A DNA stretch of 64,000 nt, from assembly GCF_020524355.2 (NCBI RefSeq), contig NZ_CP129019.1, forward strand, positions 2,666,001-2,730,000. Direction: 5' to 3'. Numbering within the stretch: the stretch's first letter is position 1; the number at the start of each line of letters is the position of its first letter. The stretch comes from Mesobacillus subterraneus. Its GTDB lineage: Bacteria > Bacillota > Bacilli > Bacillales > Cytobacillaceae. The notes beneath the pieces were generated by a model that was not told the origin of the DNA, did not search any database, and saw only the letters and a list, made by a program, of their open reading frames with translations. Both the position numbers and the translations under genes were made by a program. Below, in pieces: positions 29,747-39,741 of this stretch.

Positions 29747-30517
29747 TTAAATTAATTTCAACTCTTTCAATCCATGCCAGATTCCGTCGTCATCTACATC
29801 TCGAGTAACGATATTCGCCAGTTCCTTCAATTCCGGAACGGCATTCCCCATGGCTACTCCAGTGCCGACTGCCTTTAGCATTTCAAAATCATTCAATCCG
29901 TCACCAAAGGCGTACACATCTTCAGGCTTAAAACCTAATCGATCCACCATCTTCTTTATGCCTTCTGCCTTTGAACCTCCTGCAGGAAGAATGTCCACTG
30001 AAAATGGATGCCACCTGATAAATGTGAATTCTGGATAAGTCTCCCGGTAATACTCCTCTTGTCCTTCTTCACAGAACAATAGTGTTTGATAAAGGTCTCG
30101 ATCTACATAAAACCGGTCATCATGTTCTGGATGAGCGAACTTCAGACCTCCAAGGCTTGTCTCAATGTAATTGTGGTGCTTCACTGATGATTTCATTGTC
30201 TTGTGGTTCATAAAAACGACTGGATGTCCTTTATCTGATGCTTCTTTGTATATTTCTTCTATCTTTTCATTATTCAATGGGTTTTGGTAGATCGGCTCTC
30301 CTTCAAATACAACATATTGGCCATTGAAACTAACAAATGAATCGATTTCCAGCTCTTTTCTAAGGCTTTCGAACATGAACGGGGCTCGTCCTGTAGCAAT
30401 GGCTACGAAAACCCCATTTTCCTTTAATGTTTCAATCGCCTGTTTGGCAGAGGCTGGCAGGTTTTTATCATGGTCCAGTAATGTACCATCAATATCAAAA
30501 AATACAATTTTACTCAT
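29747..30517 (-). CDS. ykrA: HAD-IIB (Cof-type) phosphatase YkrA
   Basis: 257 aa. HAD motif I DIDGTLLD (Asp8 nucleophile, Asp10), motif II VAIATGRAP, and motif III/IV GDGLNDFEML. Cof-type cap domain. Substrates are likely sugar phosphates or FMN-like phosphates; not predictable. ATG 30517 follows AAAGGAG; upstream codons lack a ribosome site. Confidence 0.9.
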   Translation of the reverse strand: MSKIVFFDIDGTLLDHDKNLPASAKQAIETLKENGVFVAIATGRAPFMFESLRKELEIDSFVSFNGQYVVFEGEPIYQNPLNNEKIEEIYKEASDKGHPVVFMNHKTMKSSVKHHNYIETSLGGLKFAHPEHDDRFYVDRDLYQTLLFCEEGQEEYYRETYPEFTFIRWHPFSVDILPAGGSKAEGIKKMVDRLGFKPEDVYAFGDGLNDFEMLKAVGTGVAMGNAVPELKELANIVTRDVDDDGIWHGLKELKLI

Positions 30518-30867
30518 GATCTTCTCCTTTGATGCTTTTCTTGAAAGTATTTTCTTATTTTTTCCCAATGGGTCTTTTCATAATTTTGATTGAAATAAAA
30601 AAGAAAACAAACCATTGATTTATACGCATTAATCACGGTAGTCTATCAAATTCACTGGTGCGTGTACAGGAATTAGGTATGAAAAACTGTGTCAGAACCA
30701 TGACAATTTATGTCATTCCATCAATAACCATGAAAAATTTTGCTATTTCATCATATAATATAAACAAAAAGATAGGAATTTGAAAAATAATCTTTGCTAA
30801 ACTTTCCCTTGTTTACTTTACTTTGGACAAGGATAGTTTAAAATAAGAACTAAGGAGATGATCCACT
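30518..30867. promoter_or_regulatory. ykrA / small peptide divergent region
   Basis: 350 bp AT-rich region. Towards the plus strand TTGTTT (30809-30814), 17-base spacer, GATAGT (30832-30837), or TTTACT (30817-30822), 16-base spacer, TAAAAT (30839-30844), could drive the peptide gene at 30868. Nothing else recognised. Confidence 0.35.
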
Positions 30868-30939
30868 ATGTTAAAGAAGCTAAGAAAGAAGCTTTTAAAA
30901 CAGTGGAAAGATTTGCTTCGCAAAAAAACAATCGCTTAA
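30868..30939 (+). CDS. 23-aa cationic amphipathic peptide
   Basis: MLKKLRKKLLKQ-WKDLLRKKTIA (broken here for length): nine Lys/Arg against one Asp, hydrophobic residues spaced as in an amphipathic helix. The ribosome site AAGGAG is about nine bases before ATG and a hairpin follows at 30946. No family recognised; comparable short peptides include membrane-active toxins and small regulators. It lies upstream of rpoY-rnjA, the same strand. Coding is inferred from signals only. Confidence 0.5.
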   Translation: MLKKLRKKLLKQWKDLLRKKTIA

Positions 30940-30945
30940 ACTTTT

Positions 30946-30971
30946 GAGCCCTTCAAACTTGCGAAGGGCTC
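30946..30971 (+). terminator. Terminator-like hairpin after the 23-aa peptide
   Basis: GAGCCCTTC / GAAGGGCTC stem, eight-base loop, then CTTCCTTATT. The T run is poor, so some read-through toward rpoY is possible. Confidence 0.6.
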
Positions 30972-31214
30972 CTTCCTTATTGTAAATTGGTTAATAGCGG
31001 AAAACATGGCAGGATGGATAATAACAATGGAAACGTTGTTAATTTTTATATATGGCTGATTTCGAATGTTGTTTTGGCAGAATTATGCCTTGCTTACTTA
31101 TTTGAGTACGTCTCCCTTTAGATTTCCAGACTGGGGCTCGCATAAACCTGCAAAACGTTTCATGAGAAATTGCCTAAAAAATAGAAAAAGTTAATTTAAG
31201 GAGAGAGATTTTTA

Positions 31215-31427
31215 ATGATTTTTAAAGTTTACTTCCAGGAATCCAACAAGCAAGTACCAGTTCGTGAAAAAACACAAACTATTTATGTAAAAGGTGACTC
31301 TGAAAGAGATGTACGGACAAAAATTGCTGACCGCCAATATAATATTGAATATGTCGAGGCAGTTGAGGGTAACTATTTTGAGTATGAGAAGCAAAAAGAA
31401 GACTTTGAAGTATTGGAGATCGAATAA
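31215..31427 (+). CDS. rpoY: RNA polymerase epsilon subunit
   Basis: 70 aa small acidic subunit (YkzG family, formerly DUF1447) that binds the RNA polymerase core in Firmicutes. Starts MIFKVYFQESNKQVPVREKT. Three bases before rnjA, the conserved rpoY-rnjA pair. AAGGAGAGAG ribosome site. Confidence 0.94.
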   Translation: MIFKVYFQESNKQVPVREKTQTIYVKGDSERDVRTKIADRQYNIEYVEAVEGNYFEYEKQKEDFEVLEIE

Positions 31428-31430
31428 TTT

Positions 31431-33098
31431 ATGAAATTCGTTAAAAATGACCAAACAGCCGTTTTCGCGCTCGGTGGACTAGGCGAAATCGGTAAGAACA
31501 CCTACGGAGTGCAGTTCCAGGATGAAATTATCTTGATTGATGCCGGCATAAAATTCCCAGAGGATGAATTGCTCGGCATCGATTATGTTATCCCTGACTA
31601 TTCGTATTTGGTAAAAAATGAAGACAAAATCAAAGGCCTTTTCATTACACATGACCATGAAGACCACATTGGCGGCATTCCTTATTTGCTGCGGGAAATC
31701 AATGTCCCTATTTATGGCGGAAAACTTGCACTTGGACTGATCAGAAACAAGCTTGAAGAACATGGGCTGTTGCGTAAAGCCAAGCTGATCGAAATTAAGG
31801 AAGAAGACATCATCAAATTCCGTAAAACATCAGTCACTTTCTTCAGGACTACACACAGTATTCCTGATTCATATGGTGTCGTAGTGAAAACGCCTCCTGG
31901 ACAAATTGTCCACACTGGCGATTTCAAGTTTGACTTTACACCAGTAGGCGAGCCAGCCAATCTGACCAAAATGGCTGAAATCGGCAAAGAAGGTGTTCTT
32001 TGCTTGCTATCGGACAGCACTAATGCCGAGGTACCTCATTTTACGATGTCTGAACGCCGTGTTGGCGAAAGTATTCATGATATTTTCCGAAAAGTTGATG
32101 GGCGGATCATCTTCGCTACTTTTGCTTCCAATATCCATCGCTTGCAGCAGGTCGTAGAAGCAGCAGTTGCTAACGGCAGAAAAGTTGCTGTATTCGGACG
32201 AAGTATGGAATCCGCTATCAACATTGGACAAGAACTAGGCTACATCACTGCGCCAAAGGACACGTTCATTGAAGCGCAGCAAATCAACAGACTCCCTGCT
32301 AACCAGGTTACAATCCTTTGTACCGGAAGCCAGGGCGAGCCAATGGCTGCTTTATCAAGGATTGCGAATGGTACACACCGTCAAATCCAGATTCAGCCTG
32401 GCGATACAGTTGTATTCTCGTCTTCACCAATCCCGGGTAACACCATCAGCGTTAACAGGACAATCAACATGCTTTCACGCGCAGGTGCCGATGTAATCCA
32501 CGGATCATTGAATGACATCCATACTTCAGGTCATGGTGGTCAGGAAGAACAGAAATTGATGCTTCGCCTGATCAAGCCAAAATATTTCATGCCAATCCAC
32601 GGTGAGTACCGCATGCAGAAGATGCATTCGAAACTTGCTGCCGATTGTGGAGTTCCTGAAGAGAACTGCTTCATCATGGATAACGGTGAAGTACTTGCTC
32701 TTGGCGATAATGAAGTTAGCGTAGCTGGGAAGATTCCTTCCGGCAATGTTTATATTGATGGAAGCGGAGTTGGCGATATCGGAAACATCGTTCTTCGCGA
32801 CCGCCGAATCCTTTCTGAGGAAGGCCTTGTGGTTGTTGTGGTAAGCATCAATATGAAGGAATTTAAAATTGCAGCAGGCCCAGATCTGATCTCGCGTGGA
32901 TTCGTCTACATGAGAGAGTCAGGCGATTTAATTAACGACGCCCAGAGCTTGATCAATAAACACTTGAATAAAGTTATGGAAAGAAAAACAACTCAGTGGT
33001 CTGAAATCAAAAACGAAATCACTGATACTCTTGCACCTTTCCTCTATGAAAAAACAAAACGCCGTCCAATGATCCTGCCGATCATCATGGAAGTGTAA
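31431..33098 (+). CDS. rnjA: Ribonuclease J1
   Basis: 555 aa 5'-3' exo- and endoribonuclease central to mRNA decay and 16S maturation. Metallo-beta-lactamase motif HDHEDH (residues 74-79), beta-CASP domain with [11 protein letters not shown] and [22 protein letters not shown], and the C-terminal domain ending in [12 protein letters not shown]. Length matches B. subtilis RnjA (555). Co-transcribed with rpoY. It links to SR1P at 18.6 kb, which in B. subtilis strengthens GapA-RNase J1 binding. Confidence 0.97.
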   Translation: MKFVKNDQTAVFALGGLGEIGKNTYGVQFQDEIILIDAGIKFPEDELLGIDYVIPDYSYLVKNEDKIKGLFITHDHEDHIGGIPYLLREINVPIYGGKLALGLIRNKLEEHGLLRKAKLIEIKEEDIIKFRKTSVTFFRTTHSIPDSYGVVVKTPPGQIVHTGDFKFDFTPVGEPANLTKMAEIGKEGVLCLLSDSTNAEVPHFTMSERRVGESIHDIFRKVDGRIIFATFASNIHRLQQVVEAAVANGRKVAVFGRSMESAINIGQELGYITAPKDTFIEAQQINRLPANQVTILCTGSQGEPMAALSRIANGTHRQIQIQPGDTVVFSSSPIPGNTISVNRTINMLSRAGADVIHGSLNDIHTSGHGGQEEQKLMLRLIKPKYFMPIHGEYRMQKMHSKLAADCGVPEENCFIMDNGEVLALGDNEVSVAGKIPSGNVYIDGSGVGDIGNIVLRDRRILSEEGLVVVVVSINMKEFKIAAGPDLISRGFVYMRESGDLINDAQSLINKHLNKVMERKTTQWSEIKNEITDTLAPFLYEKTKRRPMILPIIMEV

Positions 33099-33101
33099 TC
33101 A

Positions 33102-33132
33102 AAAACCGTTGCGATTGCCGCAACGGTTTTTT
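33102..33132. terminator. Bidirectional terminator after rnjA
   Basis: 12-bp stem AAAAACCGTTGC / GCAACGGTTTTT, seven-base loop. Confidence 0.9.
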
Positions 33133-33134
33133 TG

Positions 33135-34085
33135 TTAGCTATTCGAATCAATATTACTTTTTTGTTTTGTACCTGCCTTCCTTCTAACAAAGAATAGGAT
33201 AACAGCAACAAACACTCCTACTATTATAAGGATGGGAAGATTTCCAATCAGGAATACAATCATTCCAGACCCTGCTGCTAGCAAGATGTTGATATTATCA
33301 GCAAATTGTTTCTTTATTTTCTGCCATGTGTTAAGGCTATCGTTATCTATTTTCGGCACTGGCACTTCATTTTCTTGCAGGGTGATGGTTACAGTCGAAA
33401 GTGCTGTCTGATTTTCGAGGAACTTCTTTCTTCCCGCGATTTGTTCAATCTGTTCCTGCACTTCTGCCAAATCGGATGAGATTTTCAAAAGATCCTCTGT
33501 TTTTTGTGCTTGTTTCATGAAGTCGATCAGCCTTGCTTCAACGATCTTCTTTGATTTCAACCGAGATTCCAGGTCAACATACTCCTCTGTAACGTCCTGC
33601 CCGCTCACCTGGCGATTATTAACTTGAACTGAAAGACCTTCAGCATCATTCAAGAACGCATGAAAATGCTCCTGGGGAATCCTGAACGTCATCGTGCCAC
33701 TTTGTTGTTCGCCATCATAGCGAGTTGAATTCGACTGTACAATATATCCTTTGTACGCTTTTGCTTGCTGTTCTAGAGCATTGCGCGCTTTTTCAAAATT
33801 GTCCACCCTGATATCCATTTCTGCATTATAGATGACCATCCGCTGATCAGTCGATTGAGCTCCATCCTTATCAGATTGTCCCTCTGCTGTCGCTTTCTCT
33901 CCAGCATCAGCAACTTGTTTTTCACCTTTCGAAAAACCAATATCCTCACTCACATTCTCCATGTCAGAAGCAGAATTCATTTCACCTTCAGAACTCTTCT
34001 GACTCTCATCCTGTGACATGCCCCCGCTGCAGCCAGCTATTAGGAAAACACCCAAAATACCCATATATAATATCTTCTTTAACAA
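33135..34085 (-). CDS. DUF4349 lipoprotein with coiled coil and C-terminal membrane helix
   Basis: 316 aa. Lipobox FLIAGC, a Ser/Glu/Asp-rich linker to about residue 85, then a DUF4349 domain (MVIYNAEMDIRVDNFEKARNALEQQAKAYKGYIVQSNS, with the LESRLKSKKIVEARLIDFMKQAQKTEDLLKI coiled coil), a hydrophobic helix about 275-300 and a short basic tail. Family function unknown; suggested to act at the envelope. TTG start after AGGGGGG. Confidence 0.85.
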   Translation of the reverse strand: MLKKILYMGILGVFLIAGCSGGMSQDESQKSSEGEMNSASDMENVSEDIGFSKGEKQVADAGEKATAEGQSDKDGAQSTDQRMVIYNAEMDIRVDNFEKARNALEQQAKAYKGYIVQSNSTRYDGEQQSGTMTFRIPQEHFHAFLNDAEGLSVQVNNRQVSGQDVTEEYVDLESRLKSKKIVEARLIDFMKQAQKTEDLLKISSDLAEVQEQIEQIAGRKKFLENQTALSTVTITLQENEVPVPKIDNDSLNTWQKIKKQFADNINILLAAGSGMIVFLIGNLPILIIVGVFVAVILFFVRRKAGTKQKSNIDSNS

Positions 34086-34199
34086 TTAATAGCCCCCCTG
34101 AAGCAACTCTATTTATGAATATGACGGTAACTCTGTAAAAAAGTTACAGATAGCGAGAAGATTAGTAGTCCTTTCCTATTTCCAGCACAAGTCGCTAAA

Positions 34200-35098
34200 C
34201 TTGTGACCGAAATGCCGAAGACGCTTACATCTCGGGCACATGTTCCCTCTACTTGTGACCGAAATGCCTAAGACGCTTACATCTCGGGCACATGTTCGCT
34301 CTACTTGTGACTGAAATGCCGAAGACGCTTACATCTCGGGCACATGTTCGCTCTACTTGTGACCGTAATGCCGGAGACGCTTACATCTCGGGCACATGTT
34401 CGCTCTACTTGTGACTGAAATGCCGAAGACGCTTACATCTCGGGCACATGTTCGCTCTACTTGTGACCGTAATGCCGGAGACACTTACATCTCGGGCACA
34501 TGTTCCCTCTACTTGTGACCGAAATGCCGAAGACACTTACATCTCGGGAACATGTTCGCTCTACTTGTGACTGAAATGCCGAAGACGCTTACATCTCGGG
34601 CACATGTTCGCTCTACTTGTGACCGTAATGCCGGAGACACTTACATCTCGGGCACATGTTCCCTCTACTTGTGACCGAAATGCCGAAGACACTTACATCT
34701 CGGGCACATGTTCGCTCTACTTGTGACTGAAATGCCGAAGACACTTACATCTCGGGCACATGTTCCCTCTACTTGTGACCGAAATGCCGAAGACGCTTAC
34801 ATCTCGGGCACATGTTCCCTCTACTTGTGACCGAAATGCCGAAGACGCTTACATCTCGGGCACATGTTCGCTCTACTTGTGACCGTAATGCCGAAGACAC
34901 TTACATCTCGGGCACATGTTCGCTCTACTTGTGACCGAAATGCCGAAGACGCTTACATCTCGGGCACATGTTCGCTCTACTTGTGACTGAAATGCCGAAG
35001 ACACTTACATCTCGGGCACATGTTCGCTCTACTTGTGACCGTAATGCCGAAGACACTTACATCTCGGGCACATGTTCGCTCTACTTGTGACCGAAATA
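34200..35098. repeat. Tandem array C: seventeen 52-bp hairpin units
   Basis: CTTGTGACCGAAATGCC begins at 34200 and recurs every 52 bp exactly through 35032, with a partial unit at 35084-35098. Variation is limited to a few positions (GACC/GACT, GAAATG/GTAATG, CGAAG/CGGAG, GACGC/GACAC, TTCGC/TTCCC). In each unit CTTGTGACCGAAATG (offset 0-14) pairs with CATCTCGGGCACATG (offset 28-42), 12 of 15 matched, loop 13, spacer 9. It fills the gap between the DUF4349 gene and yknV. Not CRISPR: there are no variable spacers. Not coding: 52 is not a multiple of three. Confidence 0.97.
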
Positions 35099-35158
35099 TA
35101 AAGGCGGTTCTCCTCTCAATTAATCCGGCTCAAAATTGCTCCTATTTTAATCACAAAA

Positions 35159-35182
35159 AAAGCCTTCAGTTAAGAAGGCTTT
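35159..35182 (-). terminator. Terminator of yknV
   Basis: AAAGCCTTC / GAAGGCTTT stem, six-base loop, T run on the minus strand. Confidence 0.85.
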
Positions 35183-35188
35183 CTACAT

Positions 35189-37006
35189 TTAGACGGCATC
35201 TAGCATATTGAATTGTGCTTTGACAAGATCATGATATTCTCCCTCGAGGTCCATAAGTTGAGCATGATTGCCTCGCTCGATGATCATACCATTCTCTAGT
35301 ACGAAGATATTATCTGCTTCCCTGATTGTCGACAGTCTGTGAGCAATTATAATTGCCGTTCTGCCTTTCAACAGGGTTTTCAATGCCTTTTGGATTTTCA
35401 CTTCAGTTTCTGTGTCGATGCTTGCCGTCGCTTCATCCATGATTAGAATCCTCGGATTGGCTAGCAATGCCCTTGCAAAGGAAAGTAGCTGTCTTTCACC
35501 TACTGAAAGGATATTTCCTCTCTCTTCTACTTCTGTTTTATATCCATTTGGCAACTTCTTGATGAACTCGGACGCCCCTACCGCTTCAGCCGCAGCCCTT
35601 ACTTCTTCTTCTGATGCATCCGGCCTGCCGAATAGAATATTATCGTAGATCGTTCCGGAAAAAATAAAGGTGTCCTGCAAGACGATACTAATATGCTTCC
35701 TAAGACTTCCTATAGAAACTTCTTTAAGGTCATGGCCGTCAACCAACACCCTGCCCGATGTAGGATCATAGAACCGGCTGATTAAATTGGCAATCGTTGT
35801 CTTCCCAGATCCTGTATGACCAACGAGGGCAACCGTCTGGCCAGCCTTCATTTCCAGGCTGATCCCCTTAAGCGCTGTTCGCTTTTCATCGTATGAAAAA
35901 ACCACTTTCTCAAATTTAATTTCACCGCGCATATCTTCAAGTTCAACCGGCTGATCTGCCTCAGAAACGATTGGCTTCTCATCTAGAAATTCAAAGATAC
36001 GTTCGGATGAAGCCATTCCCATCAATAGCTGGTTATATACCTGGCTAAGTCTTGAGATTGGTTCCCAAAACATACCGAGATAAAAGGCAAATGAGACGAA
36101 TACACCAATAGAGATGGTTCCATTTTGGATTAAACTCGCTCCATACCAAATCAAGACAGCAGTTCCAAGCGCGTTGGTCAGTTCAACCATTGGACGGAAC
36201 ATAGCATTTTTCTGTGAAGCTGACTTCCAGCTCTGGAAGGTCTCATCGTTGACTCCGTCAAAAAACGCCATGTTTTCCTTTTCCTGAGTAAAAGATTGTG
36301 TAACCCTGATTCCCTGGATACTTTCATTCAGGTGAGAATTTAACTTCGATTGTTTCATACGCACATCCTGCCAGGAGCGCCTGATGTTTTTCCTCAGCTT
36401 TGTCGAGATTAAGAACATGATTGGCAAAATAATCATGATTGCCAGTGTAAGCTGTGGACTTAACGAGAACAGGATAAAGAAGATACCAATCAACAGGACG
36501 ATGTCCATCAATAGGTTGATGACACCGTTGGTGAACAATTCCTGGAGGGAATTGATATCATTCATGATCCTCACGAGTATGGATCCTGCTGAACGCTGGT
36601 CAAAAAAGCGATGGGAGAGATTTTGCACATGGGTGAATAAGTGTTTGCGCAAATCATATATCACATTTTGTCCCAACTGATTCATCCAGCGGATCCTGAA
36701 TATGTTTGCGATATAGGAAGCCGTATACAGACCTCCTATTAGTGCGACGAGCCAGAAAAGCATGGTGGCATCTTTGTTTTTTACTGCTCTATCTAAAGTA
36801 TATATACCGATCAAAATTGGAATGACCAGCCTCACCGCAGTCGTGATTAATACCATAGCAATCGAAAGCGGAACAAGATTCTTCTTATATGGCAGCATAT
36901 AACCGAAAAGCCTTGACATCTGCTTCCAGTTAAAGGGCTTATCAATAACCTGGTCAGCAGAATAATGGAACCTTTTCAAAACTTGAGAGTTTCGTGTCTT
37001 GCTCAA
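35189..37006 (-). CDS. yknV: ABC exporter half-transporter, YknV-like
   Basis: 605 aa: six-helix membrane domain (about 30-320) fused to an ATPase. Walker A GHTGSGKT, Q-loop VLQD, Walker B ILIMDEATASID with catalytic Glu, H-loop IIAHR. The signature is LSVGE instead of LSGGQ, so this half contributes a degenerate signature. Start TTG 37006 (GGGGGG at six-base spacing); an ATG two codons earlier abuts the ribosome site. Downstream of the yknU-like half, with which it should form a heterodimer. Substrate unknown. Confidence 0.88.
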   Translation of the reverse strand: MSKTRNSQVLKRFHYSADQVIDKPFNWKQMSRLFGYMLPYKKNLVPLSIAMVLITTAVRLVIPILIGIYTLDRAVKNKDATMLFWLVALIGGLYTASYIANIFRIRWMNQLGQNVIYDLRKHLFTHVQNLSHRFFDQRSAGSILVRIMNDINSLQELFTNGVINLLMDIVLLIGIFFILFSLSPQLTLAIMIILPIMFLISTKLRKNIRRSWQDVRMKQSKLNSHLNESIQGIRVTQSFTQEKENMAFFDGVNDETFQSWKSASQKNAMFRPMVELTNALGTAVLIWYGASLIQNGTISIGVFVSFAFYLGMFWEPISRLSQVYNQLLMGMASSERIFEFLDEKPIVSEADQPVELEDMRGEIKFEKVVFSYDEKRTALKGISLEMKAGQTVALVGHTGSGKTTIANLISRFYDPTSGRVLVDGHDLKEVSIGSLRKHISIVLQDTFIFSGTIYDNILFGRPDASEEEVRAAAEAVGASEFIKKLPNGYKTEVEERGNILSVGERQLLSFARALLANPRILIMDEATASIDTETEVKIQKALKTLLKGRTAIIIAHRLSTIREADNIFVLENGMIIERGNHAQLMDLEGEYHDLVKAQFNMLDAV

Positions 37007-37086
37007 AACCATCCCCCCTGTACATTTAAGAAAACTGGTGCAATGACCAAATTGAATAACAGATATCGCTTAATAGGTATCTAATA

Positions 37087-38836
37087 TCAACCAGTTTGCG
37101 ATACCTTTTCACGGTCTTTGAATTGAATATCATAGATTTTTTGATATGTGCCGCCATTCTTGATCAAGTGTTCATGGGTTCCTCGCTCAGCAATTGACCC
37201 ATTTTCAAGCACGAGAATTTCATCCGCATGCTTCAGGGAAGAAATACGGTGTGCGATGATGAAGGTCGTACGCCCCTTCATGACTTCTAGTAATGCTTGT
37301 TGGATCTTGAATTCAGTTTCCATATCTACTGCACTTGTGGCATCATCAAGAATTAAAATACTTGGATTGACACAGATTGCCCTGGCAATAGCAATTCTTT
37401 GCTTTTGTCCACCCGATAGCCCCATGCCTCTTTCTCCCAAAATCGTATCGTACCCATCCGGGAGCTCCATAATAAAACTATGGGCCTGAGCGCGTTTTGC
37501 TGCAGCAATGATTTCCTCCATTGTAGCTTCAGGGTTGCCATAAGAAATATTGGCTTTGATTGAGGAAGAAAATAGGAAAGATTCCTGTAGTACAATCCCT
37601 ATATTGCTGCGAAGTGATTGAATAGAATAGTCTTTTACATTCAGACCATCGACCAGCACCTGGCCGGCGACTGGCTCGTAAAACCTTGTCATCAGCTGGG
37701 TAATACTTGTCTTTCCTGAGCCTGTCGATCCAATCAGCCCAATTGTCTGTCCTGGACGTGCTTTAAACGAAATATTATATAAAGCTTCGTTTTCGTCGTC
37801 TCCATATCGGAGTGTTACATCATTGAATTCTACTTCACCAGAAAGTTTTTCAACTTTCAGCGCCCCTCGCTTCTCTTCAATCTCCTCTTCAGCCTCAAGA
37901 ATCTCCAATAATCTTTCTCCTGATGCTTTTGATTGGGAAAATAGGTTCACAACGAATCCAAGGTTCATGATTGGCCACATGATGTACCAAACAAGGCTGT
38001 AAAAAGCCACCAACTCCCCCCGGCAGCAGGGAATCATTCATAACAAGGAAACCGCCATAACCTAATAGCAGAACAACGCTCAAATTACCCAAGAACTCCA
38101 TGAATGGGAAATACTTCGCCCAAATTTCAGAAGTGAATAAGTATTGATCTTTATAATTTCCATTCGAATCATTAAATCTGCCAATCTCATAATCTTCTCG
38201 AGAGAGAGATTTTACCGTGTTGATTCCGCTTATATTCTCCTGGACTTTTGTATTCAGTTTCCCGAAAGATTTTCTAATGCCCCTGAACGCCGGGTGGACT
38301 GCTCTGTCAAATTTATATACAACTACCGCAAGGAAAGGCAGTGTCGCGAGTGTCACAAAAGTCAATGAAATAGAATAATAGAACATGACAGAAAAACTTA
38401 TGCCGATTAGGAGAACGAAACGAATCAGCTCAGAAAATCCAAAGCTGAGGAAAAAGCGAAAGCCTTCCACATCGGCAGTAAGCCTTGACATTAGATCTCC
38501 TGTCTTCGCATTATCATAATATCGAAAGGAAAGAAACTGAAGCTTTTCATATAGAGAGTTTCTCAGCTTATAGACAGAGTGAATCCCGAACAGGTCCCCT
38601 GTATATTGATAAATATAAGTACAAATTCCTTTCACGATCATTGATCCCACAAATCCGGCTGCAAGAATCGGAATCAGCTCATAGCGACCTCCAATGACGG
38701 CTTCATCAATGGTTAGCTGCAGAATCATAGGATAAACGACCGTAATAGCCGTTACAACCAACATAAATAATATTGACCATATAAAATAATTTTTAAAGGG
38801 CCAATAATATTCCTTTAACTTTTTGAATGTCTCCAT
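37087..38836 (-). pseudogene. yknU: ABC exporter half-transporter, YknU-like, broken by a one-base frameshift
   Basis: Two overlapping frames, together about 582 codons, the usual length of YknU. The first (38836 to the shift) carries six-helix membrane domain up to NDSLLPG; the second continues ELVAFYSLVWYIMWPIMNLGF and the ATPase (Walker A GSTGSGKT, signature LSGGQ, Walker B ILILDDATSAVD, H-loop IIAHR). The shift falls in a run of six C (38016-38021); with five C the frame is continuous. Walker B is followed by Asp instead of the catalytic Glu. It may be a sequencing error; if real the exporter is lost, as yknV cannot pair. ATG 38836 follows AAGGGGGG. Confidence 0.85.
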
Positions 38837-39079
38837 TCATTTCCCCCCTTTGGAAAATTAGAGATTCTTTAGGCAAGAATGTTTTGTTTCACTTTTCTCA
38901 AAAATTTTGGAAAAGGTTAGTAAAAAGAAAATGCACGTATACATTAATATATCGAGTTTCGAAATATTTTTCCAGTACTTTGTTTGAATTTTTTTATTTT
39001 TTTGTATATGGGAATTATCTGATATTAGCGAATGAAGGATAGATGGATGGTTTTAGCTGTAAAAATAAATAGGTAAAAA
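38837..39079. other. AT-rich gap upstream of yknU
   Basis: About 240 bp that should hold the yknU promoter; no clear motif seen. Confidence 0.4.
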
Positions 39080-39212
39080 AAAAAATGCCCGTTAGGTATA
39101 TTCTAACGGACAAATTTGAGTTCTTTTTTAAGAAAAGTGTCCGTTAGAAGGTCTCTATCGGACATACTCGGAGGCTTACTGAAGAAAAGTGTCCGTTAGA
39201 ATATGGCGCACT
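39080..39212. repeat. Array D: three 52-bp-spaced hairpins
   Basis: CCGTTAG occurs at 39089, 39141 and 39193, spacing exactly 52 bp. The first two form hairpins (CCGTTAG / CTAACGG; GTCCGTTAG / CTATCGGAC with one mismatch, seven-base loops); the third has only the left arm before ykuV begins. The 5' flank AAGAAAAGTGTCCGTTAGA is shared by units two and three. The stem sequence is unrelated to arrays A-C. The first hairpin with its A/T runs may also terminate ykuV. Confidence 0.8.
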
Positions 39213-39215
39213 CCT

Positions 39216-39671
39216 TTATTCTTCCTTTTCCATTTCTTCGAGGACCCTGATCACACGCTTTTCAAGCATTTTCAGTCCGCTGCCTCCAGCCTGGAAATGC
39301 CTTAACAGACCGTTCTTGTCAAAAAGATAGTAAGCAGGGACGTACTGGTTTTCAAAGGCAGCTGTCAGTTTATGCTCATCATCAATGAAGATGGGCTGTG
39401 AAATCTGATGTTCTGCTGCCACTTGCTTGATTTCTTCCAAATTCATGTCTTTATCGGATCTGGGCATATGGACAGCCATCACATTCAATTCCTCTTTATA
39501 ATTATCACGAAGTTCATTCACCGATGGCATCGCGACCTTGCAAAGATGGCAGCTGATTGACCAAAAGTGGATCAATGTCGGCTTTTCACCCACCAGCTGA
39601 TTCCTGGTAAACTCTCCATTTAACCATTCTGTGGCTCCTGATATTTCAGGCATAGGTTGACGTAATCTCAT
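39216..39671 (-). CDS. ykuV: Thiol-disulfide oxidoreductase YkuV
   Basis: 151 aa thioredoxin-like protein with active-site WSISCHLCK (Cys41, Cys44) and cis-Pro region YVPAYYLFD. No signal peptide, so cytoplasmic. Close to B. subtilis YkuV (148 aa), whose reduced and oxidised structures are known. ATG 39671 is six bases after AGAGGTG. Confidence 0.93.
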   Translation of the reverse strand: MRLRQPMPEISGATEWLNGEFTRNQLVGEKPTLIHFWSISCHLCKVAMPSVNELRDNYKEELNVMAVHMPRSDKDMNLEEIKQVAAEHQISQPIFIDDEHKLTAAFENQYVPAYYLFDKNGLLRHFQAGGSGLKMLEKRVIRVLEEMEKEE

Positions 39672-39741
39672 ATCGAACACCTCTTTTTTAGGTATATCTA
39701 TTTCACTGACAATTTAAAGCCTAATTGACATTATAATGGGC

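Noticed and set aside
34200..35098. CRISPR-like regular repeats
   Set aside because: Units are contiguous and near identical over all 52 bp with no variable spacers, and no cas gene is nearby.
35020..35211. 63-codon open frame at the end of array C
   Set aside because: It runs through the repeat, has no ribosome site, and a 52-bp period shifts frame every unit.
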